Counted from the first letter of the stretch, positions 24,373-35,477 are shown. The stretch: DNA of 64,000 bases from Strobilurus pachycystidiatus (GCA_019915135.1 JAHLMK010000021.1:744001-808000); one strand, 5' to 3'. Numbers and translations are program-made. Notes: generated from the letters alone by a model not told the origin.

Positions 24373-26486
24373 CTATCGTCCCACCGCAATCTCTGCGACC
24401 TTCCTGAACTTCTTGCGACTCTTCTCACTCAGGGAGAAGTACAACGCCAGGACCTTGTCCACGTCCTCGGCGGGATGGACGAGGCTGGCGGAGGCGGAGG
24501 ACGGCGCGCCTTGGCGGCTGGCTCCTTCGACTTGGTCCTGGCGCTGGACCGCGCTGATTGACGTGGCGGCCCCTTTCGAGGACTTGGTCGAGGCGGGAGG
24601 CGGGGCGGCACTGACCTTTCCCTTCTGGAGGCGGGTGCGGGGCGCTTGGACCTCCTCGACGTCGGAGTCGTCGGTCGCTTCTTCGTCCGACGTCTCCTCC
24701 TTCTTCGCCTTGCCCTTCTTCCCGGCGGCGCTCTCGACGCGACGGCGTTTCGCCGCGGGCTCGTCCTTCTTCCGCTGCTTCTCCTCCTTCCACCGCTGGT
24801 CCGCTTCCTTGGCGATAGCTTGCGCTGCGTCGGAGTAGTCCTGGTGGCGCCGGGCCCGGATCTGAGAATCGGGCTTGTTCCTCGCCACAGCCTGCAACTG
24901 GGCGCGGACCTTCAACGCGACCTCCTTCCACGTCTCGGGGACCTGTCCTCGCCTCCACGCAACCCAGCACGGACCGTGCTGCCCGTCCTTCTCCTTGCAC
25001 TGGTCGCACGTGAAGCTATTGTTCTTCTCCGCGGGCGTGGCGTGGATCCTGAAGTAGGTGCAGGTCAACCGCTGCTTGATGCAGGGGACGCAGACACCGT
25101 CGTCGCGGTGGAGAGGGATGCGCGGATTGCTTTTGTCGCGTACGTCAAGGACGAAATCGTCCTCCTCCCCGTCGCTGGCCTCGGCATCCTCATCCAGCTC
25201 GTCCTCCTCCGGCTCTTCCTCGACGAACTTGCGCTTCTGGTTTCCACCGGTGGTGGCGCGCGCGACAGAAGTCTTCCGGGCGGGGGCGACGTCCTTGTCC
25301 TTGAATTCCACTTTTACGGCGACGGCCTTCGGCCTTGTCGGGGCGTCAGCAAACGTTAGCGGCGCGATGGTGCGGCGGACGTACTTGGTGGTGGATTTGG
25401 GACCTCCTTTGCTCGCCGCTACATACGGCTTGCGCTTGGGGGGCTCCGCCTCGGGCTTGGGCGTGGGTTCATGGTGCGAGGAGGGCGCCGGGGACGGCGT
25501 TCGCGAGTCGCGAGGACTGGGCGACTCTTCTTTCGCGATCTCCTGCATCGTGGGGCGCGGCGTATCCTCGTCCTCGACCTTGCTGTCGAGGCTGGGCGTC
25601 CCGTCGCGCTCGTAGTTGGCGATTCCGAGCTCGGTTATCGCGCTCTCAATCAAGTTGTCCATCGTTTTGTAGAAGGATCCTTGGATGGCGGTCTCGTCGC
25701 GCTGTCTTCGCATTTCTACGAGTAGCGCGCCCCAGAACAAATTAGCCCGGTCCTGGTCGTGCACAAAGTTCCAGAGGTGATCCAGCTCCAGAAAACAACG
25801 CTGGGCGTCGTCTTCTGAAAGCCGGAGCGCGAGCTCGGGGGCGATGCGGTCGTTGTCTAGGAAAGTGATGTCGTAGACGGGGCGGACCTGCCTCCTGTAG
25901 GTCGTGGCGTCGCGCCACGCGGCGCTCAGCGCCATCTCCACACGTTCCAGCGGGGTGGCCTTGCCTGCTGGGGTCGACTCGAGCGCGTCCTGGAAGGTCA
26001 ACCAGAAGACTCCGTTACGGAGATACCCCTTGTAACCGGCCTCGTTCAGGATGTCCCGTGTTGACGCCGGTTTGGCGCACAACGACTCGGCCAGGCGCAG
26101 GCTGATCCCTGCGTCCAGCTCTGGTGGCGCGGTCATGTTCGTGAGGAATCCGCTGTAATTAAACAGGGGGCGGGTCATCTTGACATGGTCGGGCCTGGCT
26201 TCACAGGCGATGGGCGGGAGCTAGCGCGAGGAATGGCGGTGGTGAGTTTTTGCGTATTTCTACGCGTCTTTTAGCGTCACTCACCTGTTCCTGCTCCTGC
26301 GCCTCTTTTTCCCCTTCTTCCTGCTTTGCGGGAGGCTCCTGACGTCCTTGTGGCGACGTTGGCGGCGGCGGCGGCGACTGCTCCTTTTGGTAAGTAAGTT
26401 CGCGTGCCGCCCTGCCGGCGATCGTGTTGGTTGCTTACCTTCACGTCCTCCTTGCGCTCGGTGTCTTGGTGCGAACTTGTTGACAT
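24373..26486 (-). CDS. accessory nuclear-type protein of the Ty3/gypsy element, three exons
   Basis: Exons on the minus strand are 26486-26439, 26383-26285 and 26220-24373 (664 aa); introns of 55 nt (GTAAGC...AAAG) and 64 nt (GTGAGT...CTAG) keep the frame. It lies between pol and the 3' LTR, where env sits in other elements, but has no signal peptide or membrane helix. An N-terminal domain of about 230 residues is followed by an acidic/Ser-rich stretch and a six-cysteine cluster, C-x2-C-x6-C-x17-C-x2-C-x9-C (CVPCIKQRLTC then CDQCKEKDGQHGPC). A Lys/Arg-rich C-terminal part carries AAKRRRVE and acidic DSDVEE. The first half of the cluster has Zn2Cys6 spacing, but the loop is longer. The coding region is strikingly more GC-rich than gag-pol, which suggests capture from a host. 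Function unknown; a chromatin- or DNA-binding role is inference. Confidence 0.8.
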
Positions 26487-26697
26487 TGTCGTGGTGGTGG
26501 TTCGGTGCGTGGTGCTTCCTTTTTGCGCTTACCACATCACCTTACGGCTCCATCACCTTTAAGCTTTTTCTTTATTCGCACCCCGCCACTTCCCTGATGC
26601 CTCGTGCCTTGTCTTGCTTCCTTATCCTGTCCTTAGTTCACAGCTACCTTAGCTACTATTGTAGCCAGCTGGGCACAGAATGAGTCTTTAATTAAAA

Positions 26698-26705
26698 TTT
26701 TTATA
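26698..26705 (-). promoter_or_regulatory. candidate internal TATA box
   Basis: TATAAAAA on the minus strand lies about 210 bp upstream of the accessory gene's ATG and downstream of the pol stop, in an AT-rich gap of 340 bp. It could drive a separate mRNA. No other element is identified. Confidence 0.35.
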
Positions 26706-26826
26706 TCCTTGAATAAATGGACCGATGTCCCTCTATTCTCTCTTTACTTTTCTGATGACGTCCCCGTCATCTGGTATGGTACCTTAGCTTCCTTTGAAGC
26801 TGTAGTTCATTCTTGGGTGCTCAAGG

Positions 26827-29800
26827 TCACGTAGTTCTGGCAAGGACATCTAAGGTCTTCGTGATCGGCTTACTTATGAAGTGTAGTCGATCAAAGAACT
26901 GTTTTCCAAGGTCTATAGGATCTCGTCGCGATACAAAAGGTATTACACGGAACTGAGCTATCTTGTCTTTGTAGATCGTTCCGTCCAACTCGCAGACCAC
27001 ATAGTTTCCTGCCGAGGTCCTTGTTACTACCGCGTAAGGTCCCATAAACCTTTCCTTGAACTTCGCATTCATTTCTGATTCGATCCTAGTGTTCCTTACT
27101 AGTACTAGTTCGCCGGTTTTGAATTTGTAGCGAGGGATACTGTTCTGGAAGTCCTCTAGGAACTTCGCAGCGGCCTTCTGTTTATTCAGAAGGACCTTTG
27201 ACCTTAGTCTAACAGTATCTTCTTTGTGCTTGATGAGCTGCCTAGCTCGGAAGGCCACAAGGTCCGAATGGGAGACCAGTCGGTCTGGTGCTTCAACCAG
27301 CCACGTCAATTCCTCCAGGTCCATTGGCATTATTGGTTCGCAACCGGTTACTGCCTGGAACGCTGAAGTACCTAGACTCCTCTTTATGGTAATGCGCTCA
27401 GCCCAAAGGACCTCATGTAGGAACTCTGGCCATTGCTCGGGTTTACCCCTGCATACCTTGAAGAGAGATTGACGGATATCCCAGTGTCCTCGTTCAACCT
27501 TTCCGTTGGCTTGCTTATTGTACGCCGTGATCAAGATACCTGTAATACCATATTTCTGTTCAATATGTACTAAAGCCTTCTTGATTGCTGGCCCATTGTC
27601 GGTTACAATTTCCTTGATACAACCCCACCTGCATAGAATGTCCTCGAAGATCCATTCTCCCAGCGACTCGGCGGTCTCTTCCTTGAGAGCCCTTGCCTCT
27701 GGCCAACTTGTTAATCCACACCTTGCGACGGTCACAGCATTGAAGCCGGCCCATTTTGAAGGTCGTTTCTTTCGAATGGATTCCTCTCCTGCCTTAGGCA
27801 TCCGGAAGGTGTCTATATAAGCCCTTTCGTAGATACCTGGAGTCGAAGTAATTGTTGGTGCAACTTTTATGTTACGTTTCTGGCGTTTCTGGCATAGTAC
27901 GCAGGTCCTTACATACCATCGTATGTCGACCTCCATACCTGGCCACCAGAATCGCTTCATGATGAGTTGTAATACGGAATATTGTCCTTTATGTCCTGCC
28001 CGGTCGTGTAGAGCTTTACAAACCGGGATTCGTTCATTTGGAAGTAGCACTCGACGGGGGTGGGAGTCCGAATGGGTTCGGTATAACCTTTCATGCTGGA
28101 CAAAGAAGTCTTTGCTCCATTTCTCCAAGTCTTCGTCCTCAAGTACATCTTCCGATTGTAAGTAAGGTTGAAGTTTGGGCAAATAGGTCTCCCACAAACG
28201 CTCCCTTTTGCTCTTATTGAGCTCCGGGAACTCCGTGATATGCATCCAACCTTCGATATCCTTAACATTGACTAGTCCCGAAGTCCTTACCGCTTTAGAA
28301 ACCTTTATATGGTCTGGTAAAGGACTCCGTACTATTTCCTGGAAATAGCCTCCCCTACTGTCGATGTCATTCCTGAAAGTGTCAAAGTCTAACGGCTGCT
28401 CCTCTATAGGCAGACCTTTAGGCTCCTGGTACTCAAAGGTATTGACCTCGTCATCCTCTATGTTTATGTGAGGTCTGGGTACTACTACATCATGCTCTGA
28501 GGCTGGACGGCGACTTAAACCATCCGGGCCATGAACCTTTCCTGGTACGTGTACAAGCGTGAAGTGATACATCAAGATCTCCTCAGCCCACCTTTGCAGG
28601 TTTGCGTTCGCTAAGGAGTCCACGTTGGATAACATGCCCTTGATGTATTTTGCATCCACTTCAATTTCTAGTTTTCTACACCCTAGAAGGTAGTACTTGC
28701 ACGCGGACAGAGCTCTGAAGAGCCCGAATAGTTCTCGCTTGGCTTGCGAGTACCTTGCCTCTCTTTCGTTCAAGGTCAGAGACATAAACTTCGCAAAGTA
28801 TCGTTTCTTAGGGTCCTTGGGATCTACCTGGGACAGATAGAAACCTACTGCCTGGTAAGAGGTGTCTACCGACAGTGTGATTGGCGTGGACCATTCATAA
28901 TTCAGTGGTTTCAGCATCGGACAAGTTCGTATGGCTTCCTTTAAGGTATCCATACTTTCCTGCTCCTCGTCTGTCCATCTGAACTTGGTAATGTCTTTGG
29001 TTAACCTGGTCAAAGGTAACGCCTTCTTAGAGTAGTCCTTTACAAATGCTCTGAAGATTCCAGCTGTTCCTAAGAACGAACGGACTTCCGTGAGCGCTTT
29101 ACAAGGGGGCCAATCCGAGATCACCTTAACGCGATCTTCAGCTGGCTTTCTACCTTCGTAGGTACAGACATGTCCCACTACCACAATCTCTTCTGCACAA
29201 ATGATAGCCTTGTGACCAGAAAAGGTCCCTCCGGCATGTTTCATTCGCTGTATGATCCTGTTCATGTTCACAAGGTGTTCCCAAACGAAACGCCTTACTT
29301 CAGGATGACCTGGAAGCGTTTCGTAGGTACCATCAGCTTGTTCATATCGCGTGGCGGGCCCGCGGACGGGCACATCGTCGATATAAGGTCTGGTGAAGGC
29401 TGGTATTTCATCCTTGAGAATCGTTGTAACATCGTCATGAAAGATAGGTACTGAATTAGTCCAGCCCATCGGTAAGGTCTTTAACCTTAATGCTCCGTAA
29501 GGTGTCGAGAAGGTGGTCATATCGCGAGACGCGGTGGCAAGGAGCCGTTCGTCATATCCAACGAACAGGTCCAAGGTCCCTCCACAACTTCGTCCTGCAA
29601 AGGACTCCGCTAGTTCCTCCGTGGCTGGAGGTAACCCTGAGTGCGCAATGGTCACCGCATTGAGTGGTTCCAGACTATGCACTAGGCGAAGCTTCTTTCC
29701 ATCCTTCTTAACAACACAAAACCACCTGGAGCGGTATGAGGAGTTCGAAGGCTCATACACGCCCGAGTCTAGTTTGTGTTTGATAATCTTACAGACTTCA

Positions 29801-30719
29801 TCGTAGATTCCTGGTGGAATTGGTATATTCCTTAACACCCAAGGTGTGTGTGGTATTACCGGGATATCCACTGGTGGAAAGAACTCTGGTTTGAAGTGTC
29901 CTTTCTCAGATTCTTCCCAGGCAAAGCCCTCGTTCTGGTTACAGAAGATGGAGTCTATAATCCGTCTTTCTGCATCCGTTAGGAAGTCCCCGACGTGGTC
30001 GGCTTGTATCTGTTCCCTCCTTTCGGCAGTATACCTACCTGTGGGTACGAAGGGTGGTGGATCAGGTACTAATTCAGGCATCCCAGCTAGTGGGTCTCCA
30101 TGAATGTGGCGCTTGATCCTGAATTCTTCAGGTAAGGTTCCAAGGTGAGCTTTGGTTTTCAAGGCTACTGGTTTGTACTTCTTTCCTACGAATACACCCC
30201 TCTTAGGGATCTGACTTTCCAACCTTAGGAACTCCTGTTGTGCCTCCGCCATGTAATCCTTTGGTAAGGTTACCGACAAGCCCGTAAAGACTTGTTCTAA
30301 CTCCTTTGGTACCCCGTAAAAGAGATTCAAAGTCGCCGTGGCGTAGGACTTAAATTCTTCTTGGTCTTCCGCAATCTGATTGATATTGAATACCTTGCGA
30401 AAGCCTTGAATCTTGGTTGGGACCTTTAATAGTCCCGAAGGTGTCACCATATGTTCTGGGACAGTCATATGTGTCGATGCTTGATGCATCGATGCATGCA
30501 TAAAGGCGTGTTGTTTCCTTAGCCGTTTGGCTGCCTGATGAACCCTATTGGGTGACTTCTTCATGTATAAGGACGTTAAGTCCCCTTCCCCGAAGGTCTC
30601 CCTGTTATCACCAGGTATCCAACTTTGCTTTACTTCGATGTTTCCTTCTGGTGACCTTTCAAGGATCAACACGGCTTCTTCATAGGAGTTTCCTACGTCC
30701 TTAGGTTCCCGTGAAAACC
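26827..30719 (-). CDS. Pol: reverse transcriptase, RNase H, integrase
   Basis: About 1,297 codons, in the -1 frame relative to the protease ORF; there is no ATG near its start, so entry by frameshift at 30,720-30,714 is expected. In order: the RT palm (GTLDLFVGYDER, then STPYGALRLKTLPMGW and the YIDDV catalytic box), thumb and connection (FLGTAGIFRAFVKDYS), RNase H (LSVDTSYQAVGFYLSQ, then AKRELFGLFRAL), and the integrase zinc region (LHDRAGHKG, CVLCQKRQ). The integrase core then shows the three acidic residues in YIDTFRMP, VTDNGPAIKK and ANGKVERGHWD. It copies element RNA into DNA and inserts it. The frame is intact over its full length. Confidence 0.95.
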
Positions 30720-31865
30720 CGTTTGTCCCCCTGGAATCATATGTCTTGGGATCTGTCCTCGACGGTAAGAAGGTAGCGATAACTTCTTCCCATTGGTGTT
30801 ATCCGTAAGGGTTCCGATTGCGTTCCCGTTGGGAAGGTTGGTGATGACCAGGTTTGAAACGATCTCGAAAGGTCGTCCCAGTAGGACCTCATAGGCGGGA
30901 TCCTGCAACACATGCAACTGAAGGTAATAGACAATTCCTTCAAAGTCAAAAGGTATGTTACGAGCCAATCCCAAGGTACTGGTTCGTCCCTTGTCCGCAC
31001 TTTCCATAGTAATGGTGAAAGTGGGATCATAGGCTATTCCTAGTTCCAATGCTGCCTTGAGTGAAATGGAGGCGATCTGCGACCCACCATCCACTAAACT
31101 CTCCTTTTTACCATTCTTGTTGATCAAGGGCCAAAAGGTTCGTAGATCTGCATTTTCCGGCGCCATATTGCCACTTATCATTTGAAAGGGACCAGTATAG
31201 TGACCTCCGGAAAGGTTTACAAACTGTTCTACCGCATCGTGTACTATAATTCCACCAATAGGTAAATCACCTTGCTCATGAAAGTTGACTGAATATAGCT
31301 CGGGTTGGAAGTGATCTTGGACCGTATCGGCCACTACTTCCGTCTTGAATACAGCCACAGGCGTGTTGCGTTTCCTGATGAAGTCCGAAATGCTCTGCTG
31401 CCAAGGGGGGTTGGTAGCTAGTAGGGCTTCGGGTAACAAGAACTTCCAGGCTTCACGCCAACTGGGATTCTTGTGCAAGAGTTCTTCTGCCAGACTACGA
31501 CGTTGGAAACTCTTGACCTTAGGTTCCTTAGGTTGAACCTTTGGTTGGTTCTTTTCTGGCAGAGTTGAATCTGCTTTTGGTTGCGGCACCGGGTCGGGTT
31601 CTTCCATCGCCAGGACTTCGTCAAGAAGGTCCTGGTCAACAGGTTCTACTTCTTGAGTGACTTCCGGCTTGGAGAATGATACCTTAGGCGGCGCTGCTTT
31701 TGGAATGACCACGGACACCCGGTCCTTAGGCCATGAGGTTACCTTGTTTTGTGGAGTTGAATCCACAGGTGCACTAGGTGCTTTTGCGCTCTGACGAGTC
31801 TGACGAGTTTCTACAGTGAACTGGCTCTCCGGAGGAGTATGTGCTAACTGCACTCCTTCCTTCAT
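30693..31865 (-). CDS. retroelement aspartic protease ORF
   Basis: 390 aa with an ATG that overlaps the gag stop as ATGA. The first half is a Pro/Lys/Gln-rich linker. The protease fold starts near residue 255: the catalytic block reads LVDGGSQIASIS, that is D-G-G rather than the usual D-S/T-G. Later come YEVLLGRPFEIV, matching the retropepsin flap and LLGxxF region, and a GTLTDN strand. It would process the polyprotein. The D-G-G variant is known in some fungal elements' annotation, but I have not checked how common it is. The ORF ends just after the frameshift site. Confidence 0.87.
   Translation of the reverse strand: MKEGVQLAHTPPESQFTVETRQTRQSAKAPSAPVDSTPQNKVTSWPKDRVSVVIPKAAPPKVSFSKPEVTQEVEPVDQDLLDEVLAMEEPDPVPQPKADSTLPEKNQPKVQPKEPKVKSFQRRSLAEELLHKNPSWREAWKFLLPEALLATNPPWQQSISDFIRKRNTPVAVFKTEVVADTVQDHFQPELYSVNFHEQGDLPIGGIIVHDAVEQFVNLSGGHYTGPFQMISGNMAPENADLRTFWPLINKNGKKESLVDGGSQIASISLKAALELGIAYDPTFTITMESADKGRTSTLGLARNIPFDFEGIVYYLQLHVLQDPAYEVLLGRPFEIVSNLVITNLPNGNAIGTLTDNTNGKKLSLPSYRRGQIPRHMIPGGQTGFHGNLRT
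30714..30720 (-). promoter_or_regulatory. -1 ribosomal frameshift slippery site
   Basis: GGGTTTT on the minus strand is phased as G GGT TTT in the protease frame, the canonical X XXY YYZ form, and lies 18 nt upstream of the protease stop codon (30,695-30,693). Slipping back one base enters the pol frame directly. A downstream pseudoknot was not worked out. Confidence 0.7.
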
Positions 31866-33220
31866 CGAGCCCTGCCGAAACCCTGATAGGCGTCGGGGGC
31901 AAACTCTTCTTCTTGGGTTGGGGTTTGAACATACATCGCGACCTCAGGTGCGAACTCATCTTCTTGAGATTGGAACGCCGATACCTTAGGTGCATTTTCT
32001 TGTTGAAACTTCTGAACTTGTTCCCAAGGGCTGAGAGGCTGCTTGGGACTAACCCTTTGAATAGGTTGACTAGTAGTTCCGTTCGTTACATGATATATGT
32101 TGGTACCGCCAGGCTTGTAGATATGACCATTGCTTTCGCACATTTCCTTTGTAGGACAATTTGCTACAATGTGTCCTAGCTCACGACAGAAGTAGCACCT
32201 TCCATCGTTAACTACGAACTTGTTTCCTGGGAACGCGCCCGGAGGAGCTTTGTAGAGTCCATTCGGTAAGTTGGTCGGGACTGAGACACCTTGAGCAGGT
32301 GTTTGTAGATAAATCGGCGAGGCTTCTTGTACAAAACCTTGGGTGCGGAGTCCTTGCGGACCTCCACGCTGTAAGGTATGGAGAAGTTCTGCCATCATCT
32401 TCTGATCAGCCTTGCGAGCCTCTTCGCGTTCCTTTTCTCCTTTCTGGATAATGTCCTGAAGGCTAGCTACCCTATTCAGGTATTCATCCAACTCCTCTGT
32501 CTTGATTCGGGTGGTAGAGGCGGGAATAAGTTCTCTGTTATAAGGACTATCCTTCGCACTCTTGCTCATCCATTTATCGGTCAAGAAGTAGTTGGAGATT
32601 GCTGCCTCGACCTCTGACAACGTGAAGTCATAGGTGGGGGTTGTCCCGGCTGTTGCATTAGCTTTTGCATCGCGCCTGAGGTCCCCAAGGACATTATGCC
32701 AAACTCCCTCTGTGATAGAGGACTTGATATCTTCTATAGCACCCTTATTGGTAAGTTCTCCCGACGTGATAAGATGTCCCATGATATGGAGCACTTCGCG
32801 CTGAAAGCTTTCCCACTTTTGCTTGTTGGCTATGGGCCTAGCCAGGTACGGGTCCAAGGCATCCTTTAGGTCGGCCGGGACGTACGTAGGATCGTTCTTT
32901 CCCTTTGAGTATGAGGAGAGAACTGATTCTTGGAAGTCCGCCCAGACACCTTTCAAGTAGTCTGGGTTTTTGTGCCACCTTAGGCGTTGTTCGTGGCCGG
33001 CGTATAGCGCGGCTACTTCCAACTTAGTACCTTGTTCGGCGATTCCTGTCTGGTCAAAGATCCAGTTGCACATCGTGAAGAACTCCCTCACATCATCGCC
33101 GGAGTGTCCCTTGAATTTGGGAGCATCCCTTGAGAATGGTATCGGAATCTTCTTGCCTTGGATCTCTTTCTTAGCTTCAGCACTAAGTTCCTCGGAAGGT
33201 ACAATTGCTCGTACTGCCAT
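31862..33220 (-). CDS. Gag polyprotein with CCHC zinc knuckle
   Basis: From the first in-frame ATG (33,220) the product is 452 aa. The same frame is open without a stop to about 33,730, adding a Ser/Pro/Thr- and Arg-rich extension with no ATG, so translation may start at a non-AUG codon, after splicing, or at 33,220. The capsid-like part has FSRDAPKFKGHSGDDVREFF and an alpha-helical region rich in Trp and Leu. The zinc knuckle is CYFCRELGHIVANC (C-x2-C-x4-H-x4-C). A KEREEARKADQKM stretch suggests a coiled coil. The stop codon overlaps the protease ATG. Confidence 0.9.
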   Translation of the reverse strand: MAVRAIVPSEELSAEAKKEIQGKKIPIPFSRDAPKFKGHSGDDVREFFTMCNWIFDQTGIAEQGTKLEVAALYAGHEQRLRWHKNPDYLKGVWADFQESVLSSYSKGKNDPTYVPADLKDALDPYLARPIANKQKWESFQREVLHIMGHLITSGELTNKGAIEDIKSSITEGVWHNVLGDLRRDAKANATAGTTPTYDFTLSEVEAAISNYFLTDKWMSKSAKDSPYNRELIPASTTRIKTEELDEYLNRVASLQDIIQKGEKEREEARKADQKMMAELLHTLQRGGPQGLRTQGFVQEASPIYLQTPAQGVSVPTNLPNGLYKAPPGAFPGNKFVVNDGRCYFCRELGHIVANCPTKEMCESNGHIYKPGGTNIYHVTNGTTSQPIQRVSPKQPLSPWEQVQKFQQENAPKVSAFQSQEDEFAPEVAMYVQTPTQEEEFAPDAYQGFGRAR

Positions 33221-33774
33221 TACTAGAACTGGTATCGTGTTTTGGGTAGACGTGTTAAAGTCAATGAAGGGGGTAATAGGTTCTGGACTTTCGGGGTCTT
33301 CAAGGTCAGTCAAAGGACTTCCGAAAGGTGTCACAAATGCGGGACTAGGCGAAGTTCTAGAGTCCGAATGTCTTCGGGTACTGGTTGGAGTTCTCGAAGG
33401 TGATTCAGGATCTGAAGAAGATCTGATCCTAGAGGCAGTAGGTGTTGAAGGTGGTACTTGCGTACGTTTCTTCTTTTGGTTCTTGGGAGTAGTCGGGTCT
33501 GCAAAGCGTCGCTGTGCTTGAGCTACTTCACTAGGTAAACCGTTGTAAAGTGAGCCGGCGATTGGGCGATTGCTTCTTAGGCGACTAGTGATACCAGAGG
33601 TTGCTGGATTTGAAGATCCGGCAATAACTGGGTCTCCTTTTGGTGGTTGTGGATTTGCGCGGTTCTGGCTGTTGGTGTAACGACCAGAGTTCCTTGCAGC
33701 CAGTGTCTTTTGTTTATGGAGATTCCGATCTCAAGGTCGACTTAGAAGTCTTTTTCGAAATCAAAATTTACACC

Positions 33775-33792
33775 CCCTCGCGGTGGGCTCCA
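33775..33792 (-). promoter_or_regulatory. candidate primer-binding site of the Ty3/gypsy element
   Basis: Five bases inside the 5' LTR boundary, the minus strand reads TGGAGCCCACCGCGAGG, starting with the TGG expected opposite a tRNA CCA end. The partner tRNA was not identified. Confidence 0.5.
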
Positions 33793-33797
33793 AAATA

Positions 33798-35477
33798 TGA
33801 TGTGCAAGTTCGGAATAGACCTCTGAAAAAGATGCTATCGTCTAACCACACTATCAATCCTTATCACAACTAACACTCCTTGTAAGGGAGCTGGGGTGCA
33901 CAAAGGTTCGAGAGAACAAGGTGCTTTTGGGTAATGGAGAAATAGAGATGTATTCCGAATCGCTGTAGTTAAACTACGAGTTGTTTTTGGGGGTGTAGGG
34001 ATTCTGATCGAAATGACACAAGAAAACCTTGAAGTCGTAGGCCGAACCTCTTGACGTATGAAGACCTTAAACAGCGCGAGGCAATGTAGCTTCTACCTAT
34101 CAAGTGCTCTGGTGTACAAGGACTTTGTCTTGGAATCGTCAGGCCGCTACCGCAGGTTTTACGCCACTGGACTGCTAACGATAAGGACTCCTTCTTGCAC
34201 TTAAACCAAACTTCTAGTGTCTTGCACCGGGACCAAAGGTTCCGAAAGGTGTCTCAGACGTTGACAACACTCGTTCAAACTCAACTTATTCCTCAAAGGA
34301 AAGTACTTCACGAAATAGCGTGAATGCAGGGCAGAACCACTTGCAAACCGGCCTTCTTGCGAATACAAGGTTCTAACACCAAGTAGATTCGTTGGTACTT
34401 GACTTGGTACGTCGGAATAAGGTTCTTTTGAGTCTTTCAAGGAGCTTGGCAACACCTGATGTCTTTAAATCTTGGAAAGGTCTTTGGGGTCTTTGGGGTC
34501 TTTGGGTTCTTTGCAGAAATGAGTCGAAACTCGAGATAGATTCACTACAATGGCTGCGTCTGACTAGCGGCTACTGGAGGGGGCTCTAAGCTGCCGAAAT
34601 ATGGGTCCTTTGGGCCCTTTTATACTACTGGTGGGTTCCTACTGAGTAAGCATCTATTCTAGGATCGGATACATCGGACTTTCGAGTCATACAAGTGCTG
34701 GATTCTTATTGGCTATCCCTGGTCGAAACAACTGCGGACAGGCCGCTTGGTCCTTTAGCCATATACGCCACCTTGGCGGTATGGTACAATCCTTGTGCCC
34801 AGGAGATCAAGGTCCGATAAGGACTTCGATCCTTAGGTATCTTTATGTTGCAAGGTCCTACGGACACCTGCTTTCTTGTGGATAGGTTGGATGGAGATCG
34901 TTAAGAACGTCCTTTCGAGCGCAGACACTACAGGGGAGTGCTTTCTTAAAGTGGTAATACACCCTGCTTTTGGGGTGGTCCTTGATCGTGGATCATGATC
35001 GATCGGCATAGCGGAAGGCGTCGGTTCGGAGTCCTTGACAGCTCCGAAGATTGTTTCCCCAAAAGGGTTGTGACGTCCTTGAACTATTTCGGGACCTTCC
35101 AGGTCTTTTGGGTTGAGGTGCGCAGGTCTTGGGTCGCTCGAACTGAACCGCCTGAAGACCTTTGGACCCTCCTTGGGTGCGAATGGTTATAGCACATAGT
35201 CTGTAGTACAAGGTACACGCAAAGGTACGGAATCTTGACAGAGATCCAACGCGCGGATAAGGATATTCGGATGAAGGTGATCGAAGGTTTCGATCGCGCC
35301 TGTCCTAAAGGACTTGTTAAGGCGCCTGGACCTTGTCCTGGAGGCTTGCCCGCGTCAAGGCAGTAACTCCTGCGTGCTCTATCCTAAGTACTTGACTGGA
35401 GGTTCCTAAGGTCTTTGGGCTGTTCAGGAATCGCAAAATTCCCCGTTTCTAGTACTGGAATAGTACCCTGCGTATCA
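33798..35477 (-). repeat. 5' LTR of the Ty3/gypsy element
   Basis: 1,680 bp; apparently base-for-base the same as 21,976-23,655. On the minus strand transcription would begin here and run into gag. Confidence 0.95.

Larger units (their letters stand above)
21976..35477 (-). mobile_element. Ty3/gypsy-type LTR retrotransposon with an accessory gene
   Basis: This 13.5-kb element has 1,680-bp LTRs (21,976-23,655 and 33,798-35,477) and begins TGATGTGC and ends GCGTATCA. A GCGC duplication flanks it (21,972-21,975 and 35,478-35,481). All genes are on the minus strand in the order gag, protease, RT-RNase H-integrase, accessory gene, 3' LTR. The RT-RNase H-integrase order is that of Ty3/gypsy. The LTRs appear identical wherever I compared them, and all ORFs are open, so it is very recent and possibly active. 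It sits in the left LTR of the outer element. Confidence 0.93.

Noticed and set aside
24646..25745. Long plus-strand ORFs opposite the accessory gene (for example 237 codons from 24,646)
   Set aside because: They are GC-rich shadows of the 601-codon minus-strand frame, with repetitive Leu/Arg/Val composition and no motifs.
33798..35477. Small ORFs in the LTRs as genes
   Set aside because: The same ORFs occur in both LTRs and lack any recognisable content.
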